Source of the DNA: Linanthus parryae
Lineage: Eukaryota; Streptophyta; Magnoliopsida; Ericales; Polemoniaceae
Assembly: GCA_023055425.1 (NCBI GenBank)
Contig: JALGPY010000001.1
Coordinates: 113,937,057 to 114,001,056 of the forward strand
DNA length: 64,000 nt
Reading direction: 5' to 3'
In this document: piece by piece, positions 55,234 through 64,000 of the stretch
Position numbering within the stretch: the stretch's first letter is position 1
How the letters are laid out: the number at the start of each line of letters is the position of its first letter
Made by a program: the position numbers and the translations under genes
Notes under the pieces: generated by a model
Seen by the model: the letters and a program-made list of their open reading frames with translations, nothing else
Told to the model about the DNA's origin: nothing
Databases searched by the model: none

Positions 55234-58200
55234 CTAGAGCCAATCTGGTGCATCTCGTATGACTATAGATCTGGCGTGCCCTTCATGCTTTCGCCGCGCA
55301 AGAGGTTTTGTGAGCGGATCTGAAAGATTGTTATCCCTTGAAATCTTGGACATCTTCACATCTCCTTGATCGATCATATCACGAATAAGATGGAATATCC
55401 TAAGTACATGCTTTGATTTCCTGTGTGATCTTGGTTCCTTGGCTTGTGCGATCGCCCCGGAGTTGTCACAGTACAACTCTGGGGGATCCAAGATGCTAGG
55501 GACCACACCGAGCTCAGTGATAAACTTATTTATCCAAACTGCCTCTTTTGCTGCTTCCGCAGTAGCAATGTACTCAGCTTCTAGTGTAGAATCAGCAACT
55601 GTCCCTTTCTTGGAACTCTTCCAGCTCAGAGCTCCTCCATTCAGGCAAAATACGTATCCAGACTGCGATATGTAGTCATCTTTGTCGGTTTGGAAACTTG
55701 CATCAGTGTAACCAATTACACTAAGCTCTTCCTTCCCTCCAAATATCAAGAATGCATCCTTAGTTGTTCTCAAGTACTTTAGGATGTTCTTGACAGCAAT
55801 TAAGTGACTCTCACCCGGATTGGACTGATATCTGCTCACCATACTCAACGCGTATGATACGTCTGGTCTAGTACACAACATGGCGTACATGATGGATCCT
55901 ATAGCCGAAGCATAGGGTATCCTACTCATGCGGTCCTTCTCAATCTCATTGGTGGGACAGTCATTCTTTGAAAGAGTGACTCCATGCGACATGGGCAAGA
56001 ATCCCTTCTTGGAATCTTGCATGTTGAACCTCTTCAGCACCTTCTCTATATATGTACTTTGACTTAGGCCGAGCAGCTTTCTCGATCTGTCCCTATAGAT
56101 ATTTATACCAAGTATATAGGCTGCATCTCCTAATTCCTTCATTTCAATACACTTTCCTAGCAAATCTTTAACAGATAGCAAAGTAGGAATGTCGTTGCCA
56201 ATGATTAGTATGTCATCCACATACAAGACCAGAAATACTACAGAGCTCCCACTAACCTTCTTGTGGACACAAGGATCATATTCGTTCTTGATGAAGACAA
56301 ACTATTTGACTGCATCATCAAAACGTCGATTCCAGCTCCTAGAAGCTTGCTTCAATCCATAAATGGACCTTTGCAGCTTACAAACTTTATTGGCATTTTC
56401 TGGATCCTCAAAACCCTCCGGTTGTGTCATGTACACATCCTCGAGGAGGTTCCTATAAAGGAACACTATTTTGACATCCATTTTCCAAATCTCATAGTCG
56501 TAGTATGCTGCAGTAGCAAGTAGGATTCGAATGGATTTATTCATGGCGACTGGTGAAAAGGTCTTATCATAGTCAATACCATGAATCTCTCTATACCCTG
56601 TGGCTGCCAGTCGCCCCTTATAGGCAACTAACTTGCAATCCATGTCGGTCTTCTTCTTGAAGACCCACTTGCACCCTATGGGCCGAGCCCCTTCGGGTGG
56701 TTCCACCAAAGTCCATACTTTGTTGGTGTACATGGAATCCATTTCGGATCTCATGGCTTCTAGCCACTTCTTGGATTTTGGGCCTTTCATGGCTTCAACG
56801 TAGGTTGCAGTCTCATCATCCATGAGTGGTACGTCATCAGGCTCAGTCACAAGAAGTCCGTACCTCTCTGGCTCATGATGTACTCTTCCAGATCTACGGA
56901 GTTCTTGTGTTACCTGAACAGGATCTTCCACAACAGCTCCAGTTCCTGTTCATGTTCCATCATCGGTTTGTGGTTCTTGAATCTCTTCAAGTTCTACAGC
57001 TCTTCCACTTGCTTCTTTATAGATAAACTCTCTTTCTAGAAACACGCCGGTCCGAGCAACAAACACTTTGTTCTCAGTGAGATTGTAGAAATAATATCCT
57101 TTAGTTTCATTAGGATATCCCTCAAACTTACACTTATCCGCTTTGGGCCAGAGCTTGTCTGTTTGTAAACGCTTTACATAGACATCGCAGCCCCAAATCC
57201 TCATAAACGACACTATGAGACGCTTCCCAGTCCATATCTCATATGGTGTCTTCATGACTGATTTGGATGGAACACGGTTAATGGTAAAAGCTGCCGTCAT
57301 TAGAGCATGTCCCCAAAATAATATAGGAAGATCTGTTTGAGACATCATAGATCGCACCATATCTAATAGTGTGCGATTCCTCCTCTCGGACACGCCATTC
57401 CATTGTGGCGTTCCGAGTGGAGTGAGATGGGATACTATCCCACACTCTCTAAGATACTCATCAAACTCTTGGCTTAAGTATTCTCCTCCCCGATCTGATC
57501 GTAGAGCCTTAATACTTTTACTAAGCTGCTTCCCTACTTCATTCTCGAATTCTTTGAAAAATTCAAAGTATTCGGATTTGGCCTTCATAAGGTATACAAA
57601 TCCATATCTACTGAAATCATCAGTACACGTAATGAAGTAGGTGTAACCACCTCTGGCAGGCGTGGGGAACGGCCCACATACATTGGTATGTATGAGTGCC
57701 AATAACTAACTAGTCCTCTAACCTTTCTTATTGAAAGGGGACTTTGTCATTTTTCCTAATAAACAAGATTCGCATGTCTCATATGATTCCAAATCAAATG
57801 AGTCTAGAAGTCTATCCTTATGGAATCTAGACATGTGTTTCTCATTATATGGCCTAAACGACAGTGCCATAGATATGTAGGATTTAAATCAATAGTTTTA
57901 ATCCTTTTAGCATTTATGTTATAGATTGGTCTATTTAGAACAAGGATATACAATTCATCAGACAAATGCGCACTACAGTAGTGTATACTATCAAAATAAA
58001 TGGAGCAACACTTGTCCTTTATTGAAATAGAAAAACCCTTCTCGTCCAAACAAGAAATGGAAATAATGTTTCTGCTCATAGCAGGCACATAAAAGCAATT
58101 GTCTAATTCTAAAATAAGTCCAGAAGGCAAAGATAGCTCATAAACTCCTACAGCTAATGCATCAACTCTTGATCCATTCCCGACGCGTAGATCTATCTCC

Positions 58201-59159
58201 CATTTAGCCCATCTTCTACTTCTTTTCAAATCCTGCACATTTCGACAAATGTGAGAACCACATCCAGTATCCAATACCCAAGATGAAGAAATAGAAATAT
58301 TGACGTCTATAACATTAATACCTGGTGGTGGTGGAATCACTATTCCAAGCTTCTTATCCTCCAGATATTTAGGGCAATTCCTCCTCCAGTGACCCGGATG
58401 GCTGCAGTAGTGACATTCACCTTTAGCCACGCCTCCACTAGACTTTAGGGCTTCCTTGGATTTCGCAACTTTCTTGCACTTTCCATTGGAAGTAGAGGCA
58501 ACTCATTTTCCCTTCCTTTTATGCACCATCATTATGGCCTTGCCTTTTCCTTTGTTGACTCTCTGTTCAGCTGTCTTTATCATGTTCAAAAAGTCTGGCA
58601 GAGTCTTACTGATCTCGTTCATATTATAGTTCATGATGAAATGATTATAACTGTCAGACAACGATTGCAAGACGAGATCAGCTGCGAAATCTTGGCCAAG
58701 CGGGAATCCCAGTCTCTCAAGGTTCTCAATGTACCTGATTATTCGGAGTACATGAGGCCCTACTGGATTCCCTCCTGCAAGACTACTCTTGAACAATGCT
58801 TTGGACACCTCATAGCGTTCATCCCTTGCCTGTTCCTGAAACAATTGTTTCAAGTGTATGATCATATCATAGGCTTCCATGTTCTCGTGCTGCTTCTGAA
58901 GCTCAGCAGTCATGGTGCAAAGCATGAGGCAAGTCACGTCATTTGAATCATCAATATGTTTCTGACGTGCCCTTACTTCCACTAGAACAGACTCATCCTG
59001 TAGTGGTTCTGGAATCGGAGTGTCCAAGACGTACAACTTCTTTTCTTGCTTAAGGACAATCCTTAAGTTTCTGTACCAGTCAAGGAAATTTGTTCCAGAC
59101 AGTTTATCCTTCTCAAGGACAGATCATAGGGATGAAGTCGATGCGTTGTTGTTTGCCAT
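55234..59159 (-). pseudogene. Gag-pol of element E, recent-looking but broken
   Basis: The start ATG is at 59159 and the stop at 55234-55236, right beside the polypurine tract. Gag, the knuckle CHYCSHPGHWRRNC near 58400, protease DTGCGSHIC near 58265, the integrase core, RT with YVDD near 56220 and RNase H with the C-terminal KSKHV motif near 55430 are all recognisable, as in copy A. Breaks are a TGA at codon 12 (CGA in copy A), a stop near 58502 after the KRKGK motif, frame changes near 57800, 57703 and 56940, and a TAG near 56300 where A has GAG. Without these it would give about 1,310 residues. Confidence 0.9.
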
Positions 59160-60786
59160 TTGAAATTCTACAAAACCAGAAATGTGCAATTTTAGTATTT
59201 TGAACAATTTAACTATATTCAATAATGGCTAGATCATCAAATATAGCTCCCACTATTTTTCTCGAAATAATAGTCCTCACCATTAATGCGGAAAATATCA
59301 TTATATTTTCTAGTAGGTCCAAGATCCCTTTTTCACTTCTTCTTGAGCGTGCTTTGGCAAGTCACCCAAGAAAAGGTTATTTAGGTAGGAACCATTCCAA
59401 TTGCATCCCATGCAACTCTTGGTCCAATTAGGTGAATAAATCTTTATTCTTTATCCTTTGGATAACGCCTAATTGTCATGCCTCTAGGCTCATCAATCCA
59501 ATTGAGTCTTACCCAGTTGCGTCCAACCTCTTGCAACATACATACATTACTAGCTTGTGTCGTATGCAACACACCATGGTAAATTAAAATCGCCTTGCTT
59601 TGGCAAGCCCGAATTTTAATGAACCCTGATCATGAAGGGTGTTTAGGCAAGAGAAGGCAAAACGCAATATTTTATTTGAGGGATTTAATCAATCTTAGTT
59701 TGTTTGGTTGATCCAATCAACATGATCTACTTATTTGGATTGGGCAATCCAAAATAAAAGATCACCTTATTATCTTGTTAACGTTTTGCAAGTATCGCCA
59801 TACACACAAAAATAAACAACATGACATAAATAATAAACATCCACAAAATAAAATAAAAAATGTGGCATGGATATTGCCTCTAGACTAAGATATTATCAAG
59901 CCAATGTTAATATCTATTTTCCCTAAAGTGACAAGCTCATCTCCATGCGCTCCACCATAGCTGCGCACCTAGGGTAGGGTGTCTTCTTCGTCTTTTGGCT
60001 TCTTTGGTTCTCCTGTCTTCTTCTCCATGCTCTTGGATATCATCTAAATATTTCTAATTCTATCCTAACATCTAGAATAAATAAATAATAAAAAGCCTCA
60101 CATGTCAAGGATTAAAGAGGACACGCTGGCCGTAAAACCTAATTAATTATTACATTAATTTGATTAGCTCGCAGGCCGTAAACCAAACCACAAAGCAATA
60201 AACATCCATAACCTAGGCCATATCCATCTACCATGCAACAAAGCACATAATACAGTTAAAACCAATTTTTAACGCGCTTGTTCAATTTTAATTGAATTGG
60301 GTAAGGGTTACAACGGTCCAAGGGGTCCAACCCCATACATGGACCGAACCCCAAGAGGACTGTCGCCCGTCACATGGCCCGACCCAAGGCCGCCCGCCCT
60401 AGTGACCCGCGACCTTGCTTGGCGCGCAAGGAGGAGGGACGGACGGCTAGGGTTTCGACCCTTGTCTCCTTCCCTTCCTTGCTTGTTGCCCAAGCTTGGT
60501 TGTTCCCTTATGAATGTTTCCATAAAATTGTTTCCATAATTGACAAACTTCTTTTTCAACTAAGTCCTCATGAACCCGAATTTTCAAGAACCCAATAATT
60601 CACATCCTATGTGATTCAACTCACTAATTCAAGCATCCAATGTTTATATTAGATCTTGTTTATATTGAATCAAATTCAATTTTGCATGTAATCTGCCAAT
60701 TAATTTCAGTTTCGCGTAAAATTAACAATACGGTGTATAAACTGAAATCGTAACGCATAAAATCATGTTATGCACTACGACCTGTG
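59160..60786 (-). other. Leader of element E
   Basis: About 1.63 kb from gag to the primer binding site. It carries the tandem pair of the CGCAGGCCGTAAAAC motif (60124 and 60170, 46 bp apart) and a GC-rich island at about 60330-60480, as in A. Confidence 0.8.
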
Positions 60787-60798
60787 GCTCTGATACCA
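60787..60798 (-). other. Primer binding site of element E
   Basis: The minus strand reads TGGTATCAGAGC, one base from the LTR end. Confidence 0.93.
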
Positions 60799-60799
60799 C

Positions 60800-62225
60800 T
60801 GTTGGGTTTTGATGTAGGTAACGCAGCGGAATAACAAAAGTTTAATTCGTACTCAAAGCCCACCAAGGATCACAAGAAGAGACATCATAACATGATAAGG
60901 GACATAGAAGATGTGTACCTTTTGGTTTGGGAGATTGCACAAAGAATATTGTCCTCGTCTCTACGGTTGATCCACGTCTAGAGGTGAGATCCAGATTCTT
61001 CTTTCTCAAGTGCTAGCTTGGACCGGAGGAAGAGGGAAGAAGGATTCAAGCAACCAAGGAAGGGGAGAGGGGTTCGGCCCTCTCTTTATGTCGACGGGAA
61101 GGGGGCGAACGCAAGGGGGTTCGGACCCTTTGTGTTCTAGCTCTCTCTCTTGCTTTCTCTCCCACTCACTTATGTTATGTCTATTAACATTAGTGGGAAG
61201 GAAGCTAGAGCCTCCTTTATATATTCCAACAACTCCTTGTTAACTACATAAATGTCCTTCCTAGTTCTACATGAACTTGGATTAGTCCCTTCCTTGCAAA
61301 TTAGTCCTACTAAGTTTCCAAGGTGTTAAAAAGTGATCCTTCTAATTAATTAAAAATACTAATTAATCCCAAATCTAGTTCTACTCTATTTGATGTGTGA
61401 CCCCATAGGTTTCTACCTTGTTGGTAGTAACTTATACTAACAAGGAGCGGTGTCTAGCAACACATCCGTGCCACCCAACTACTAGAAATAAGTAAGTGAT
61501 CCCGACAAACCTTTGTGCCCAATATCACATATTGCACTACCCCTTTGGCTCCATATCCGGATTGGACACGAGACATAAATAGTCACACTCGTATATTCAA
61601 TCCATAGTTACTCGATCCTGAAATATGTTTATGCATACAGATAACATCAATAAATCCATATTGGTTTATCTGAGTCTGGCCAGACATTCAGTAAGCCTCA
61701 TCCCTCGAGAGGCCGTGGATATTTGCTCCCATTATGTGGGAGGGACAAATCCTCTCTACATCACTAAGATCTCTAAGCTTGCTTCCTATCATGCTCGATA
61801 TCTATATTTATGATTACCCATTGATGGTGTAACGTTTGATAACAACAAAGCACGATATTTCACAACTAGAGTATCTAGTGACTTCAAGTCTAAGGATTGC
61901 AATTATATTAGCACTACGAGATGCGAATGTGACTTTAACATAATCTAATGTATCCTTCTCGTTGTGGGTCAATCCACTATGCCATTACTCCTAATGCATA
62001 CCCATGTGTTAGACTTGATATCTCCATACCAATCTACACACATACTAGTCTATATTTGATCATCCTATTAATCAATATAATGGACTAGGGATATTTAAGA
62101 TAAACAACCATTGTATCTAAGGACTTTATTATATTAAGTATCACAATATATAATAAATGAATATTCTAGCGAATAACATTGTTCATACTAAATATTAGAT
62201 TGCCTCTAGGGCACCTATTCCAACA
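60800..62225 (-). repeat. 5' LTR of element E (1,426 bp)
   Basis: Plus strand from TGTTGGGTTTTG to CTATTCCAACA, next to the primer binding site. The TATA box region reads CTTTATATATTCC near 61216. Confidence 0.94.
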
Positions 62226-62230
62226 CAATT

Positions 62231-62912
62231 TTAGTTTATTTTGGATGAACTAGGGTCAAAACGGTCCAAGAGGGCCCACCATGACTATGGCCAAAACCCT
62301 AAAGGACCACCACAAGGCCTTGAGGCCGGCCGGCCTTTAGCCAACACTGCTAGGCCGTGCGCTAGGGAGGCCCGACCCCCTTTGCCGTTGTTTTCTTGGG
62401 CGCAAGGAGGAGAGGGGCGGTCCCCTACGGAGCGCTGAACCTCTTATGGGAGTTGTTTTCATAAACAACTTCCTCTAGGTTCCCAAGTTTAGTTGTTTCC
62501 ATAAACAGCTTCCTCCTTGGTTGCCAAGTTTAGTTGTTTCCATAAACAACTTTCTTCTTGTTACCCAAGTTTAGTTGTTTCCAAAACAACTTCTTACTTA
62601 TTTCCCAAGTTTAGTTGTTTCCAAAACAACTTCTTCCTTGTTTCCCAAGTTTAGTTGTTTTCAAGTTTGAAAAATACTTTTTTCAAACTTGTGCCCAAAC
62701 CCTAGTTTTCTAGATCTAAAATTTTCACATCTTATGTGTTCCAAATTCACTAATCCTTACATCCCATGTAATATTAGATCTTATTTGGCTTGAAGCATAT
62801 CCACAAATTGCATCAATATGCTTGAATTGTCTATTTTACGTGATAAACAATAATTAAAGTGTAAAACAAAAAAATCGTAACACATAAACTACGTTATGCT
62901 CTACAACATGTG
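62231..62912 (-). other. Leader of element D, part next to the primer binding site
   Basis: This continues the leader interrupted at 53789. It has the GC-rich island (62260-62450) and a five-unit minisatellite. The primer binding site TGGTATCAGAGC follows at 62913-62924 on the minus strand. Confidence 0.8.
62447..62670. repeat. Minisatellite, 40-41-bp unit, about five copies, hairpin-forming
   Basis: Units begin with AAGTTTAGTTGTTTCC at 62485, 62526, 62567, 62607 and 62647. Each holds AGTTGTTT...AAACAACT, an inverted pair with a short loop. Copy A has only one and a half units at the same place (about 4539-4605), so the array expanded in D. Confidence 0.9.
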
Positions 62913-62925
62913 GCTCTGATACCAC

Positions 62926-64000
62926 TGTTGGGTTTTGACACAGGTTACGTAGCGGAATAATAAACTTAATCCTTCTCAAATCCCACCAAGGATCACAGGA
63001 AGAGACTACATAATGATAGTAAATGATTCTAGTATCTACATACATTTGGGTTCTCCTGTGATGACTTCTCACGTGAAATAGTATTCACGTCTCTATATAT
63101 AGTCTACTCCTAGGATTGAATCCGGATCCTTCAAACCTTTGTGCTATCTAGGATTGAAGGAGGAAGAGGAAGAAGATCATACAACAACCACCAACAAGAG
63201 GGGCTCGGCCTTCTATGTGGCCGACGGGGTAGGGGCGGACCAGGGGGTTTCGGCCCTCTTTGGTCTAGCTCTCTCTCCTTGATTTTCTCTCCTACTCAAT
63301 GTGTTATGAGCATTAGTGTGGGAAGGAAGCTAGGAGTGTCCTTTATATAGTCCTACAACTCCTTGTTGACTGCATAAAAACCCCTATCCTAATCATGTCC
63401 ATACACAAATTAGTCCAACTTGCAAATTAGCCCTACTAAGTTTGTAAGTAGTTGCGTATTAATCATTCTAATTAATTAATCATATTAATTAATTCTCATG
63501 TCCGGTATAATCCATAGGGAGTGTGACCCCAGATGTTTCTACATAGTTGGTAGTAACAAGTACTAACGTGAGCGGCCTCTAGCAAGACATCCACGCTACC
63601 CAACTAATAGAAATAGTCATCCGGCAAACCTTGTGGTTAATGTTCATGTATTGTGTTTTCCCTTTGTATCCATGTCCGGATTGGACACAAGACATTTTAG
63701 TCACACTCGTATATCCAATCCATAGTTCCTTGATCCTGGGAATATGCTAATCCGTGCAGATAACATCAATATCTCTATATTGATTTATCTGAGTCTGGCC
63801 AGACATTCTATAAGCACTATCCCTCGAGTGGCCGTGGATATTTGCTCCTATTATGGTGGAGGTACAAATCCTATCTACATCACTGCCACCTCTAAGCTTG
63901 CTTCCTATCATGCCTGATAGTTATCTTTATAGTTTCCCAGCTACGGTGTAACGTTTGATAATATCAAAGCATGATATTTCACAATTAGAGTATCCAGTGA
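62926..64000 (-). repeat. 5' LTR of element D (cut by the window edge)
   Basis: Plus strand from TGTTGGGTTTTGACAC, one base after the primer binding site. TATA box near 63341. About 1,075 bp are visible; the outer end lies beyond the window. Confidence 0.9.

Larger units (their letters stand above)
53790..62225 (-). mobile_element. Complete copia element E (8,436 bp), same family as A
   Basis: Both LTRs, leader, primer binding site, gag-pol and polypurine tract are present, and the 5-bp direct repeat CAATT flanks the element (53785-53789 and 62226-62230). It sits in the leader of D, a member of its own family. LTRs differ by roughly 6-7% by eye, so insertion is considerably older than that of B. 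The coding region is nearly continuous and has only a handful of breaks. Confidence 0.95.
49466..64000 (-). mobile_element. Copia element D, decayed, interrupted by element E; runs off window
   Basis: Internal DNA of the A/B/E family lies at about 49980-53789 and, beyond element E, at 62231-62925, followed by the 5' LTR from 62926 to the edge. Where the 3' half of pol and the 3' LTR should be, there is instead a 515-bp LTR piece in the opposite orientation (49466-49979). The coding part is as decayed as B's and shares its replaced blocks. D lies in gypsy G2. Because E is nested in D, D is the older of the two. Confidence 0.82.

Overview
This is a plant nuclear window, almost certainly from a dicot with a repeat-rich genome. 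I read it as a nested stack of transposable elements around one host gene. Lineage clues are a spliced major-latex-protein (MLP, Bet v 1 superfamily) gene resembling kirola-type proteins, Ty1/copia elements of several lineages, plant-type LINEs, Helitrons and hAT/Mutator-type elements. I cannot name the species; an asterid such as Actinidia or Camellia relatives is only a guess. No rRNA, tRNA, CRISPR or bacterial-type operon is visible.

Layout. 1-6271: minus-strand Ty1/copia element A, whose gag-pol frame stays open from its ATG at 3150 to the window edge, with a 1.43-kb LTR at 4842-6271. 6395-7846: plus-strand copia RT remnant. 7847-16028: decayed minus-strand Sirevirus-type copia, carrying a solo LTR in its protease (13701-14322) and about 20 copies of a short palindrome. 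16029-17352: DNA element with ~110-bp inverted ends. 17620-19940: plus-strand LINE remnant cut by a hAT element (18727-19673). 19941-24089: AT-rich DNA with a possible Helitron end, a second copy of the inverted-end element and a 181-bp MITE inside it. 24090-34050: minus-strand Ty3/gypsy element G1, split by copia element B (25986-32332). 34064-38162: minus-strand LINE split by a Helitron (35278-36976). 38423-39634: the MLP gene, three exons, two fused Bet v 1 domains. 40361-42320: diverged 1.1-kb tandem duplication. 42904-47772: complete plus-strand Tnt1-like copia. 48649-49465: internally deleted gypsy G2. 49466 to the right edge: decayed copia element D, interrupted in its leader by element E of the same family (53790-62225).

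Timing. Target-site duplications and split reading frames give insertion orders: B entered G1, the Helitron and hAT element entered LINEs, the MITE entered the inverted-end element, and E entered D. A, B, D and E belong to one LTR family. A and E have a recognisable single gag-pol frame, while B and D share the same corrupted internal region. B's LTRs are about 98% identical, yet its coding region is far worse than that of E, whose LTRs are only about 93-94% identical. I infer a replicating non-autonomous lineage, moved by proteins from coding relatives such as A.

The observations most worth checking are that coding-dead lineage, the paired-palindrome array in the Sirevirus, and the fused two-domain MLP gene.
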